DNA of 59,689 nucleotides from a bacterium (lineage in GTDB: Bacteria > Actinomycetota > Coriobacteriia > Coriobacteriales > CADBOM01): the NCBI GenBank assembly GCA_024698685.1, contig JAILQZ010000094.1, forward strand, positions 1 to 59,689, given 5' to 3'. The notes under the pieces are model-generated. The model saw nothing but the letters and a program-made list of their open reading frames with translations. It did not search any database and was not told the DNA's origin. Below, piece after piece: positions 43,270-51,182 of the stretch (positions within the stretch are counted from its first letter, which is position 1; every line of letters starts with the position of its first letter). The translations under genes were made by a program, and so were the position numbers.

Positions 43270-44349
43270 CTAAACGCGCCGTTGGAGCGCTTCGGCGAAA
43301 ATTGCCTCGAGGGCAGCGGGGCTGTGCCACGTTGGGAGCACGGTGTCGACGAGATTGGCCTCGACGAGCTGCGGGCCCATCGCTTGGATGCGGGCCCTGA
43401 TCTCATCGTTGAGCAGCGGACGGCGGATCGGCGCGGAGGCGGGCGCATCGGGGCTATCGGCTAGCTTCTCGTTGGCGGGGACGATCTCGCGATCGACCGA
43501 GAGGCCGTAGCGCTCATCGCAGGTCGAGCTGACGCAGACGATGTCGACCAGCCCCTCCATGCCGTGGTCGAGCAGCGCCTGAACATGCTCTGCGCAATCG
43601 AGTCCCCAAGTCTCGCCCTGCATGTCCGCCAAGCTGCAAAGGAAGATCGTCGTGGCGCCCGATTCCCTGATGGCATCGCATATGCCGGGAACGAGGATGT
43701 TCGGGATGATCGAGGTGAAGAGCGAGCCTGGCCCGAGGACCACGAGGTCGGCCTCGCGCAACGCGTCGAGCGCTGGCCCGTAGGGCGTGGGGTCGGACGA
43801 ATCGATCCAGACCTTCTCGATAGCTGTGGAGCTGTGCCCGATTGCCGCCTGGCCCACTATGGTGCGGCCGTCGAGCGTGCGCGCGTTGAGCACGATGGAG
43901 TCGAGCGTCGAGGGGTAGACGTTGCCCTGCGTGTCGAGTATGCGCTGGCAGATCTCGATGGCCTCGGGAAAGGATGAGATCTTGGCGAGCGCAGTGATCA
44001 TCAGGTTGCCGAGTGCATGGTCGTCAGCGTAGTTGAAGCGATACTCGAAGGCCTGCGTCATCGGGGCGTCGGAGTCAAGCGCCATCGCGGCGAGGCACTT
44101 GCGGATGTCGCCTGGCGGGATGGCATCGGCGTATTCGCGGATGAGGCCGGTGGATCCGCCGTCGTCGGCCATCGCGACCACCGCGGAGGTCTGCACGCCC
44201 ATACCGAGCAGCGTCTTGATCGAAACCGGAGCGCCGGTGCCGCCTCCGACAACGACGGCCTTGAACCTAGAAAGATCCCCGCTAGAGCGAGCAATCGAGT
44301 CCTTGAGATTCCAGCCCTTGTTGGTTGATGGGAGCGTAGGGGCGATCAT
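43270..44349 (-). CDS. yvcK: YvcK-family gluconeogenesis/morphology factor (CofD-like fold)
   Basis: The 359-residue product starts at the ATG at 44349, overlapping the rapZ stop by four bases (ATGA). The nucleotide-sugar-binding core is clear: AVVVGGGTGAPVSIKTLLGMGVQTSAVVAMADDGGSTGLIREY, LPPGDIRKCLAA-like PPGDIRKCLAAMA, DDHALGNLMITAL and LVVLGPGSLFTSIIPN. YvcK proteins bind UDP-GlcNAc and affect carbon flux and cell shape. The longer track ORF enters rapZ in another frame and is false. Confidence 0.94.
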   Translation of the reverse strand: MIAPTLPSTNKGWNLKDSIARSSGDLSRFKAVVVGGGTGAPVSIKTLLGMGVQTSAVVAMADDGGSTGLIREYADAIPPGDIRKCLAAMALDSDAPMTQAFEYRFNYADDHALGNLMITALAKISSFPEAIEICQRILDTQGNVYPSTLDSIVLNARTLDGRTIVGQAAIGHSSTAIEKVWIDSSDPTPYGPALDALREADLVVLGPGSLFTSIIPNILVPGICDAIRESGATTIFLCSLADMQGETWGLDCAEHVQALLDHGMEGLVDIVCVSSTCDERYGLSVDREIVPANEKLADSPDAPASAPIRRPLLNDEIRARIQAMGPQLVEANLVDTVLPTWHSPAALEAIFAEALQRRV

Positions 44350-45269
44350 TGCTTCCCCGCCTCCGCGTAGAGGATGTCGCGGTGATCGATGGACACCGCG
44401 TATCCGCAAGAGGCAAGGTAGTCGGAGGTCTCCCTGGCCAAGGCCACGCTGCGATGCTGCCCGCCCGTGCAGCCGAGGCCGATCGTGATGTAGTTCTTCC
44501 CCTCCGCGACGTAGCCGGGCATGACCACGTCGAGCAGCGCATGCCAGCGCTCCAGGAAGAGCTTGGTCTCGTCCTTCGAGAAGATGAAGTCGCGCACCTC
44601 GTCGTCGAAGCCCGTGAGGGAGCGCAGCTCGTCGATGTAGTAGGGGTTGGGCAGGAAGCGCACGTCTATGAGGATGTCCGCGTCGGCGGGCATCCCGTAT
44701 TTGAAGCCGAAGGAGAAGACGCGAACCTGCAGGCCGATCTCGGAGTCGTTGTACGCGTAGATGTCGCGGATCATGGAGCGTAGCTCCTGCGGCTTGAGGC
44801 TGGACGTGTCGATGACGTAGTCGGCAACGCGCTTGGCCTTGCGCAGCTGCGCGCGCTCCTTCTCGATGCCGTCCATGACCGTCATGCCCTTCTCGCACAG
44901 CGGGTGGCGGCGGCGCGAGGCCTTGAAGCGCTTGAGCAGCGAGGTGGTGTCGGAGTCGAGGAAGAGCATGTTGAAGTCGAGGCCCGACTCCTTGAGGCTC
45001 TCGATCTCCTGCATGAACTCGGTGAAGAACGCGCGGGCACGCAGGTCGCAGACCACGGCGAGCTTGCGCGCGATGCCGTCGGGAGTGCTGACGAGATTGG
45101 TGAGGTCGATGAGCAGCGAGGGCGGCAGGTTGTCGATGCAGAAGTAGCCGAGATCCTCGAATGTGTGCATCGCCTCGGTGCGACCGGCGCCGGACATGCC
45201 GGTGATGATGATCAGATCTGGAATCGAGTGCGGCGTGCGCTCGGTGCTTTCGACTTCCTGGCCTTCCAT
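44346..45269 (-). CDS. rapZ: RNase adapter / nucleotide-binding protein RapZ
   Basis: The P-loop protein of the YvcJ/RapZ family has 307 residues from the ATG at 45269 (GAGGTGATCC upstream). The N-terminal ATPase has IITGMSGAGRTEAMHTFEDLGYFCIDNLPPSLL (Walker A GMSGAGRT), CDLRARAF, and a C-terminal domain with FSFGFKYGMPADADILIDVRFLPNPYY and GLGCTGGQHRSVALARE. It hydrolyses ATP or GTP. In E. coli RapZ regulates glucosamine-6-phosphate synthase; that role in this lineage is unproven. Translationally coupled to yvcK. Confidence 0.94.
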   Translation of the reverse strand: MEGQEVESTERTPHSIPDLIIITGMSGAGRTEAMHTFEDLGYFCIDNLPPSLLIDLTNLVSTPDGIARKLAVVCDLRARAFFTEFMQEIESLKESGLDFNMLFLDSDTTSLLKRFKASRRRHPLCEKGMTVMDGIEKERAQLRKAKRVADYVIDTSSLKPQELRSMIRDIYAYNDSEIGLQVRVFSFGFKYGMPADADILIDVRFLPNPYYIDELRSLTGFDDEVRDFIFSKDETKLFLERWHALLDVVMPGYVAEGKNYITIGLGCTGGQHRSVALARETSDYLASCGYAVSIDHRDILYAEAGKQ

Positions 45270-45344
45270 TGGATCACCTCGAAACGCTGAGGGCGCGGGC
45301 GCGAAGCCCTGGCCCAATATTCCTAGCGGGCGCGAGCGGAGGCC

Positions 45345-45791
45345 CTAGCCCATCTTCTTGATCGCCTCGGAGAACTCCTCGATCGACTTGAAGTCCCTAT
45401 AGACCGAAGCGAACCTGATGTACGCGAGATCGTCGACGTCGCGCAGGCGCGCGAGAACCATGTCGCCAAGGGCGGTGGAGTCGATCTCGGTCTTGTTCTC
45501 CGCGCGGATGTCGTTCTCGATGCCGTCGATGAGATCCTCGAGCTTGCTCGGGGGAACGTCGCGCTTGGCCGTTGCGGTGAGCAGACCGCGCAGCAGCTTC
45601 TTCCTGTCGAATGGCTCGGCGCTGTTGTCTCGCTTTATGACGATGATCGGACGCTCGGCGAAGCGCTCGTAGGTGGTGAACCTGTAGCCGCATTTGGGGC
45701 ATTCGCGGCGTCTGCGCACCGTCTTACCCTCGTCGATGACCCTGGAATCTATAACCTTGGTGTCGGCGTTGTTGCAGCTTGGGCAGAACAT
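45345..45791 (-). CDS. nrdR: Transcriptional repressor NrdR
   Basis: NrdR represses ribonucleotide reductase genes in response to nucleotide binding. The 148-residue protein has the N-terminal zinc ribbon MFCPSCNNADTKVIDSRVIDEGKTVRRRRECPKCGYRFTTYER and an ATP-cone (IVIKRDNSAEPFDRKKLLRGLLTA) followed by YIRFASVYRDFKSIEEF. AGGAGATGG precedes the ATG. It is 75 bp upstream of rapZ and may share its transcript. Confidence 0.95.
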   Translation of the reverse strand: MFCPSCNNADTKVIDSRVIDEGKTVRRRRECPKCGYRFTTYERFAERPIIVIKRDNSAEPFDRKKLLRGLLTATAKRDVPPSKLEDLIDGIENDIRAENKTEIDSTALGDMVLARLRDVDDLAYIRFASVYRDFKSIEEFSEAIKKMG

Positions 45792-45842
45792 AGGCCATCT
45801 CCTGAATCGAGACTATCGAGCAATTCGATTATAGCAAACGTA

Positions 45843-45872
45843 AGAGGCAGACATCGCAAGATGCCTGCCTCT
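45843..45872 (-). terminator. Hairpin after the small SOS-type gene
   Basis: AGAGGCAG-CATC and GATG-CTGCCTCT form a long stem with one mismatch and a GCAA-type loop, between the 95-aa gene and nrdR. The T-run is short (CTCTTACG). Confidence 0.55.
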
Positions 45873-45915
45873 TTGAGCGGGGGATGACGCGTAGGCAAAG
45901 GTGCTCTAGGGAGGG

Positions 45916-46203
45916 CTAGAGAACGATGACCATCGTGATGATCGTAGAGATGGCGAAGGCCGCCAGGCTGCCTATGGAGGCTACCCTATCCTTCCAGGTG
46001 AAGCGCTCGAGGGTGATGCCGCGCGAGGTTCCCTCGCGCATGCTCCTGACCTCGGGAATCGAGTCGAAACGCTCCCTGGCCCTTGCGGGCACCTGGTTGA
46101 TGCCATTGCGGACCGAAGCCATGTCGATCGAGCGATGGGTGCCGCTGCTGCCCATCCGGCGAGAACGCCCGCCAATAACCGCGGCATTTGAATTCGAAGC
46201 CAT
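45916..46203 (-). CDS. Small tail-anchored membrane protein divergent from lexA (SOS candidate)
   Basis: The 95-residue ORF starts with MASNSNAAVIGGRSRRMGSS after a strong AGGAGG. The first 70 residues are hydrophilic and arginine-rich. The protein ends in one membrane segment (VASIGSLAAFAISTIITMVIVL), so its basic N-terminus should face the cytoplasm. There is no LysM domain. It shares its upstream region with lexA, which holds three LexA boxes, so it is probably DNA-damage inducible. In other Gram-positives this position encodes division inhibitors such as YneA or DivS, to which I see no sequence similarity. Function is inferred from position only. Confidence 0.75.
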   Translation of the reverse strand: MASNSNAAVIGGRSRRMGSSGTHRSIDMASVRNGINQVPARARERFDSIPEVRSMREGTSRGITLERFTWKDRVASIGSLAAFAISTIITMVIVL

Positions 46204-46277
46204 GCTGTCCTCCTTCTATCGCGCCCGTGTCATCTGCCGAGAACATCTAACATCAGGCACCGGACAAAAATGACATA

Positions 46278-46289
46278 GAACGTTTGTTC
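46278..46289. promoter_or_regulatory. LexA box 1 (perfect)
   Basis: GAACGTTTGTTC matches the Gram-positive SOS consensus GAAC-N4-GTTC exactly. It is the box nearest the 95-aa gene. Confidence 0.88.
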
Positions 46290-46305
46290 GATAACATCAT
46301 ATATC

Positions 46306-46317
46306 GAATATTTGTTC
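46306..46317. promoter_or_regulatory. LexA box 2 (one mismatch)
   Basis: GAATATTTGTTC within CGAATATTTGTTCG, one change from consensus, 28 bp from box 1. Confidence 0.8.
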
Positions 46318-46334
46318 GAATCAAGAGAAAATTC

Positions 46335-46346
46335 GAACATTTGTTT
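46335..46346. promoter_or_regulatory. LexA box 3 (one mismatch), at the lexA -35
   Basis: GAACATTTGTTT within CGAACATTTGTTTG, 29 bp from box 2. Its right end overlaps the lexA -35 hexamer, as expected for autorepression. Confidence 0.82.
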
Positions 46347-46373
46347 GATTTTTTTCGGGCGAATGCATATACT
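46345..46373 (+). promoter_or_regulatory. Promoter of lexA
   Basis: TTGATT (46345-46350), a 17-base spacer and TATACT (46368-46373), 31 bp upstream of the lexA GTG start. Confidence 0.8.
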
Positions 46374-46404
46374 AGAGCTACAAGACCTCAGGAGAGGAGC
46401 CATC

Positions 46405-47064
46405 GTGGCCGGAAAAGAGAAACTCACCCAGCGCCAACAGCAAGTGCTCGACTGCATCAAAGAGTCCATCAAGGAAAACGGCTATCCGCCCAGCGTCAGG
46501 GAGATCTGCGCCAAGGTGGGGCTCAAGTCGTCCTCGTCCGTCCAGTCGCACCTCGACGCGCTCGAGCGCAAGGGCTACCTCAAGCGCAACTCGTCGTCGG
46601 CCAGGGCGCTCACGGTCGAGAGCTCCAAGGACGCCGATCAGGGATTCTCCGCCGAGGATGCCCAGGTTCTTGAGGAGGTCAGCCGCAACACCGTTCCCCT
46701 CCCCCTCGTCGGCAAGGTCGCCGCGGGCAGCCCCATCCTCGCCGAGCAGAACATCGAGGAGGTCATCGGCCTGCCCAAGCAGCTCGTAGGCGATGCCAAC
46801 TCCTTCATGCTCACCGTCTCAGGCGAGTCGATGATCGAAGCGGGCATCTTCGATGGCGACATCGTCGTAGTCACCGAGCAGAAGAGCGCCAACAACGGCG
46901 AGATCGTCGTCGCCATGATCGACGGCGAGGCCACGGTCAAGGTCTTCTACAAGGAGGATGGCCGCATCCGCCTGCAGCCAGCCAACTCCACGATGGAGCC
47001 CATCTACGCCGATGACGTGCAGATCCTCGGCAAGGTCAAGGCGCTGATCCGCCAGTTCAGGTAG
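46405..47064 (+). CDS. lexA: LexA SOS repressor
   Basis: LexA represses the SOS regulon and self-cleaves on RecA activation. The 219-residue protein starts at a GTG (VAGKEKLTQRQQQVLDC) after CAGGAGAGGAG; the track start at 46312 lies upstream of the promoter. It has the winged helix-turn-helix (GYPPSVREICAKVGLKSSSSVQSHLDALERKGYL), the Ala-Gly cleavage site VAAGSP, the catalytic serine in SGESM and the lysine in GEATVKVF. Autoregulated by box 3. Confidence 0.97.
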   Translation: MAGKEKLTQRQQQVLDCIKESIKENGYPPSVREICAKVGLKSSSSVQSHLDALERKGYLKRNSSSARALTVESSKDADQGFSAEDAQVLEEVSRNTVPLPLVGKVAAGSPILAEQNIEEVIGLPKQLVGDANSFMLTVSGESMIEAGIFDGDIVVVTEQKSANNGEIVVAMIDGEATVKVFYKEDGRIRLQPANSTMEPIYADDVQILGKVKALIRQFR

Positions 47065-47093
47065 GCGAAGGCAAACCCCCAACTGGAACGAAG

Positions 47094-47121
47094 AAGGGCT
47101 TCCACAATGGAAGCCCTTTCT
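47094..47121. terminator. Bidirectional terminator between lexA and cysE
   Basis: AAGGGCTTCCA and TGGAAGCCCTT form a perfect 11-bp stem with a CAA loop, followed by TTCT on the plus strand and CTTCG on the minus strand. Confidence 0.8.
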
Positions 47122-47142
47122 CGTTGGCTGTTTCTGGCTACC

Positions 47143-47946
47143 CTACCCGATGGCGTTCATCTCGGGGAGCTTGGTCGAAACGCGCGAGTTCGGCGGAATC
47201 GACTCGGTGATGAAGACGCCGCCACCGATGGTCGAACCCTCGCCTATCACAGTCTCGCCGCCGAGGATGACCGCGCCCGCGTAGATCGTCACGTTGCTCT
47301 CGATCGTGGGGTGGCGAACCACGCCGGAGAGCTGCTGGCCCTTGCGCGTGGAGAGCGCGCCGAGCGTGACGCCCTGGTAGAGCTTGACGTGATCGCCGAT
47401 GCGGGTGGTCTCGCCGATGACGACGCCGGTGCCGTGGTCGATGAAGAAGTACTCGCCGATGGTGGCACCCGGGTTGATGTCGATGCCGGAAACGGAGTGC
47501 GCGTACTCCGACATGATACGCGGGATGACCGGCACCTTCAGCTCGTAGAGCACGTGCGCGACGCGGTACGTCATGATCGCGAAGAAGCCGGGATACGCGA
47601 GGATGATCGCCTCCTTGCTCTCGGCCGCGGGGTCGCCGTCGAAGAGCGCCTGGATGTCGGTGTCGAGCAGGTCGAGGATCTTCGGCAACTGGTCCATGAA
47701 GGCGTCGACCTCCACGTCGCAGACCTTGGAGAGCAGCTCCTCGAGCTCGTAGCGGATCTTCTCGAGCAGCATGACCGCCTTGCGCTCCTCGCGCTCATAC
47801 GACTCGTGGCGGATGTAACACGCCGTGATCAGGGTCTTGATGTCCTGGAGCACGCTGACGACCTCGTCGTGGCTCAGCGCCTCGCCGAAAACGCCCTCGA
47901 GCTTCCTGTTGCCCAGCAGATCCTTGGCCATCTGGTTCGCGTTCAT
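47143..47946 (-). CDS. cysE: Serine O-acetyltransferase
   Basis: It makes O-acetylserine for cysteine synthesis. The 267-residue protein starts at the ATG at 47946 after GGGGCGGAG. It has an N-terminal helical SATase domain and a left-handed beta-helix with hexapeptide repeats: SGIDINPGATIGEYFFIDHGTGVVIGETTRIGDHVKLYQGVTLGALS, with the catalytic histidine in DHGTG, and HPTIESNVTIYAGAVILGGETVIGEGSTIGGG. The N-terminus is longer than in E. coli CysE, resembling the EpsC-like form. It stands alone, convergent with lexA. Confidence 0.93.
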   Translation of the reverse strand: MNANQMAKDLLGNRKLEGVFGEALSHDEVVSVLQDIKTLITACYIRHESYEREERKAVMLLEKIRYELEELLSKVCDVEVDAFMDQLPKILDLLDTDIQALFDGDPAAESKEAIILAYPGFFAIMTYRVAHVLYELKVPVIPRIMSEYAHSVSGIDINPGATIGEYFFIDHGTGVVIGETTRIGDHVKLYQGVTLGALSTRKGQQLSGVVRHPTIESNVTIYAGAVILGGETVIGEGSTIGGGVFITESIPPNSRVSTKLPEMNAIG

Positions 47947-48136
47947 CTCCGCCCCTTCTCTTATCGACGCGTTTGCATAATTGTAGCCAATTATCGGGGA
48001 ATTGGGGATGGCAACCGCATGAGGGCGGGCAGTTGACAGCGCGGGCGCAGAAGTGTCAACATCAGGCGTGATGATCCGCTTGTGTTGATGGGCGCGCCAC
48101 GGGAAGACCGCATGGCTGCACATGCGAGGGGAAGAG

Positions 48137-49516
48137 ATGGCGAAGAAGAATTCAGCGTTGGTGACGAAGCTCTATCGCGCGCTCAGCGTCGTTCAGAGCT
48201 ATGCCATGGCGACCAAGATCAGCGCAATCGAGACAGCCAGCGCAATCGCAGGCGTGCTCGTCGGCGGCATCGAGATCTTCGCCAACCTCGGCGGCGACGC
48301 CTCCGAGTACTCCGGGCTGATCCTCATCGCATGCGGCATCGCGATCCTCGTCCCGTTCATCCGCGCCTTCGCGTCGATCAGGACGAGCCGCTTCGGCCAC
48401 ACCATCCAGAGCAGCAAGATGTACCACGACGACGTGCAGAGCCGCCTGAAGCTCAGCCCCAACTACATCGCCAACGGCTACGAGATCCGCGACTTCGTCG
48501 ACGGCGGCGTGACCGAGCGCTACGTCGCGAGCGACCTGGTCGACCGCAGCCTTATCCGCGGATCCTTCCACCCCGAGCAGGCCAACCCGCTGTACCTCGA
48601 CAAGGGCGGCTACAGCATCCCCGACGAGGTGCGCCCGCTGGCCATCGGCATCATCTCCACCATCCTGCGCAAGGGCAAATCGAAGCGCCTGACCAACGGC
48701 AAGCTCACGCGCCAGAGCACCGACCTGCTGCCCGAGGACCCGAGCTTCAAGACCTGCGTGGTGAACAAGGTGCGCTACTTCGACGGCCAGTGCACACACG
48801 AGATCGTCTACAAGCAGGCGCCGAGCAAGCGATCGATCGACGAGTGCTTCAAGGGCGAGGCGCTGCTGATGGACGAGAGCGGCGAGCTCATAGAGCTGTG
48901 GCGCAGCAGGTGCGCGAACTTCATGGGCGCCTCGACCATCGCGATCACTCGCGACCTCAAGCTCATCCTCAACGTGCAGGGCAAGCAGAGCATGGCCAAC
49001 GCGGGGCGCTGCGCCCCGTCGGGCTCGGGCTCGGTAGAGTTCTCCGACTGCACGCTGGTCTTGGGGCGGAGCGCCAACGCCATGCTGCCGGCGCTTATAA
49101 CCCAGGCGGCCGAGCGCGAGCTGCACGAGGAGTGCGCGCTGAAGCTCGGCAGCAGCAAGATGAGGAGCTACCTCATCGGCTACGCACGCCTGCTCGAGCG
49201 CGGCGGCAAGCCCGACTTCTTCTGCGTGACGTTCCTCGACATGAGCTCCCAGCAGCTCGTCAGCGAGTACCTCGGCAACATCTCCGCGGGCGAGATGGAC
49301 CTCGGCACCGTTCCTGATCCGGTCGACATCGCGGATCCCCTGCATCCCTCGCAGGCGCTTGCCAGGGCGCTCGCCAAACGCGCCGCGGACAACCCTGGCC
49401 AGCACTCCATCTCGATCCAGCTCCACATCCTCGTGCACAACCTCGAGCTCTTCGAGGCCACAGAGGAAGGCCGTGCGGCGCTGGCTCAGTGGGCCGAGAG
49501 CGGCCAGCTCGGCTAG
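48137..49516 (+). CDS. Two-TM membrane protein with C-terminal NUDIX-like domain (Cap16-like architecture)
   Basis: The 459-residue protein starts at the ATG after GAGGGGAAGAG. Two membrane segments lie near residues 32-50 and 58-78, then a 240-residue soluble region, then a NUDIX-like domain. Its helix AAERELHEECALKLG (about 324-338) keeps the RE-x-x-x-EE catalytic core, but the first glutamate and the final glycine of the NUDIX box are replaced by alanine. Two TM segments plus NUDIX is the layout of the CBASS effector class called Cap16/2TM-NUDIX. No CD-NTase gene is in the window, so the defence role is a hypothesis. Convergent with the SRPBCC gene. Confidence 0.65.
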   Translation: MAKKNSALVTKLYRALSVVQSYAMATKISAIETASAIAGVLVGGIEIFANLGGDASEYSGLILIACGIAILVPFIRAFASIRTSRFGHTIQSSKMYHDDVQSRLKLSPNYIANGYEIRDFVDGGVTERYVASDLVDRSLIRGSFHPEQANPLYLDKGGYSIPDEVRPLAIGIISTILRKGKSKRLTNGKLTRQSTDLLPEDPSFKTCVVNKVRYFDGQCTHEIVYKQAPSKRSIDECFKGEALLMDESGELIELWRSRCANFMGASTIAITRDLKLILNVQGKQSMANAGRCAPSGSGSVEFSDCTLVLGRSANAMLPALITQAAERELHEECALKLGSSKMRSYLIGYARLLERGGKPDFFCVTFLDMSSQQLVSEYLGNISAGEMDLGTVPDPVDIADPLHPSQALARALAKRAADNPGQHSISIQLHILVHNLELFEATEEGRAALAQWAESGQLG

Positions 49517-49551
49517 CACGCGGCTGTTTCCCCGCATCGCCCAATTTCTGG

Positions 49552-49579
49552 TGCAATTATTTGCGATTGTGCACGATTT
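49552..49579 (+). repeat. 28-bp repeat, copy 1 (direct)
   Basis: TGCAATTATTTGCGATTGTG followed by CACGATTT. It is identical to copy 2, whose start is 50 bp further on. Confidence 0.9.
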
Positions 49580-49601
49580 CGGCCATTTTCCGTCGACGCG
49601 A

Positions 49602-49629
49602 TGCAATTATTTGCGATTGTGCACGATTT
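49602..49629 (+). repeat. 28-bp repeat, copy 2 (direct)
   Basis: Exact copy of the unit at 49552-49579, offset by 50 bp. Confidence 0.9.
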
Positions 49630-49721
49630 TTCGACGAGGTTTGGATTTCGCAAAAACAGACAACCCCTCTGACCTGCGGTTTTGCTGAAACAGATGCCGC
49701 TCTTTCGGATCGGCTCGCAAA

Positions 49722-49734
49722 AAATCGTGCACAA
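49722..49734 (-). repeat. Core repeat, copy 3 (inverted, short)
   Basis: AAATCGTGCACAA is the reverse complement of the TTGTGCACGATTT core of copies 1 and 2. Similarity ends soon after. Confidence 0.85.
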
Positions 49735-49771
49735 CTTGATATTTTTGCACTCGACCTGACGCAGAGTGCGA

Positions 49772-49792
49772 AAATCGTGCACAATCGCAAAT
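49772..49792 (-). repeat. Core repeat, copy 4 (inverted)
   Basis: AAATCGTGCACAATCGCAAA plus one more base, the reverse complement of 21 bases of copies 1 and 2. It starts exactly 50 bp after copy 3. Confidence 0.88.
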
Positions 49793-49908
49793 TTTGGCAA
49801 CGGTTTCGTTACAACTCGGCTCTCGGAGACATCGGCGACATAAGATTCGAGCGCCGGCCTGCGCCAACGCCCGAATCGAATCGCTATTTTGCAATAATCT
49901 GCAGCCCC

Positions 49909-50970
49909 CTACCCCTTCTTCTTCCTGTTATAGGCCCACCTGCCCTCGGCGAGCCTCTGCATGACGTCCATGTAGCGGCGGCCCATGACGATCGAGGCGG
50001 TGCCGAGGATGAAGACGACGAAGTACTTGTTGAGGCGATGGTAGCGCTCGAAGGTGCAGTCGCAGCGCCAGATCAGACGGCATGCGTTGCCGTAGATTGG
50101 CACGATCTGCCAGTTCCAGGTCCAGCAGAAGCGGCGGAACCACAGCTTGAGCGCAGCCTCCTCATTCGGCCCGCGGTTCTTGTAGCCCAGGTCGGTTGCG
50201 GTGTCGGAGTGCGCAGCCCAGCCATATGGCGCCACGTCGGAAACCTCGGTCACCCATTCGCCAATCGTCAGCGGCGCCTGGTGGAACCACTGGAAATCGC
50301 CGACCTTGAGATTCTGCCACTCGGGATGGATGTCGTAGTGGTTATGGATCTTGAAGGTGAAGATGCGCTCGAGCCAATCGAAGCTGTACCAGCCGGCCTT
50401 GGTCTGACCAGACTGCTTGACGTACTTCCACACCTTGTCGGCAGGCGCGTCGATGGTGATGGCGGAGTCGTAGCGCAGGTGCTTCTCTCCGGGCTTGATC
50501 CAATCATCGCCGGGCATGACGCGCGCCTTCTCCTCGGGGGTCTGCTTGTAGCGCATGCCGTAGACCCACATGTCGCCGAGGATGATGAAGAGGATCGCGA
50601 CGACGAGGAAGAAGGTGCCCCAGCCGCTCGGCTGCGCGATGCCGATGATGGTGCCGGGCACCGCAAGCACAACGCCGTAGGAGCCGAGGAACACGCTCAG
50701 CCATCCGCAGACCACGAGCGAGAGGATGCTTGACGCCGGGCTGCACGCTCCCGTGCGGGTCAGGATGTACCAGAGAACCACGCCGGTCGCCCAGCCGATG
50801 ATTCCGAGGAAGATGCCCTCAGCCGAGCACTCCATCTGGCGTTTGCGATGCGCGATTCCCCAGCAGATGAACACGCCGATCCACCCGAGGCAGAATCCGA
50901 TGAGGATGAAGCCCAGCTCCTTCCAGCGCGAATAGCGATATCCGTCGCGCCTCTCTTCGTACAAGATCAT
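49909..50970 (-). CDS. Membrane protein with SRPBCC-like domain
   Basis: The 353-residue protein starts MILYEERRDGYRYSRWKELG after GGAGC. It has four membrane segments in the first 165 residues, including LGFILIGFCLGWIGVFICWG and FFLVVAILFIILGDMWVYGM. The C-terminal domain (about 190-330, DSAITIDAPADKVWKYVKQSGQTKAGWYSFDWLERIF) resembles the START/SRPBCC lipid-binding fold. A final hydrophobic stretch and a basic KKKG tail follow. The ligand and role are unknown. It is divergent from the FAD oxidoreductase gene. Confidence 0.75.
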   Translation of the reverse strand: MILYEERRDGYRYSRWKELGFILIGFCLGWIGVFICWGIAHRKRQMECSAEGIFLGIIGWATGVVLWYILTRTGACSPASSILSLVVCGWLSVFLGSYGVVLAVPGTIIGIAQPSGWGTFFLVVAILFIILGDMWVYGMRYKQTPEEKARVMPGDDWIKPGEKHLRYDSAITIDAPADKVWKYVKQSGQTKAGWYSFDWLERIFTFKIHNHYDIHPEWQNLKVGDFQWFHQAPLTIGEWVTEVSDVAPYGWAAHSDTATDLGYKNRGPNEEAALKLWFRRFCWTWNWQIVPIYGNACRLIWRCDCTFERYHRLNKYFVVFILGTASIVMGRRYMDVMQRLAEGRWAYNRKKKG

Positions 50971-51182
50971 GTCATTGCTCCGTTCAATTCCGTTGCAGCG
51001 TCCGCGCATTGCGAAACCCCGCGCACAGCTATCCATGCGGGCCTTCCATTATCGCACAGTTGTCCATCATTTTTCCAAAACGCGCCTTCATCATGCCGTG
51101 AAGAAAAAACCGCGCACGCGTGCCGATACAAGCGTAGAATCGAACTATCCGAATATGTGTGCTTTTCAGGAGGCGTTTCATC

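Larger units (their letters stand above)
49517..49908. other. Non-coding convergent region with paired inverted repeats
   Basis: This 392-bp gap holds the repeats listed separately. The overlapping small ORFs of the track here (for example 49607-49894 and 49513-49800) are spelled by the repeats and are unlikely to be genes. Between the two repeat pairs there is also a shorter direct repeat around AAACAGA (about 49653 and 49688). Confidence 0.7.

Noticed and set aside
48152-49606. 484-residue minus-strand ORF
   Set aside because: Antisense of the 2TM-NUDIX-like gene, which has a good start signal; the ORF is an Ala/Arg/Val-rich shadow.
49513-49894. Several small ORFs in the repeat region
   Set aside because: Their sequences are spelled by the repeats (IVHNRK, LCTIF), and none has a ribosome binding site.
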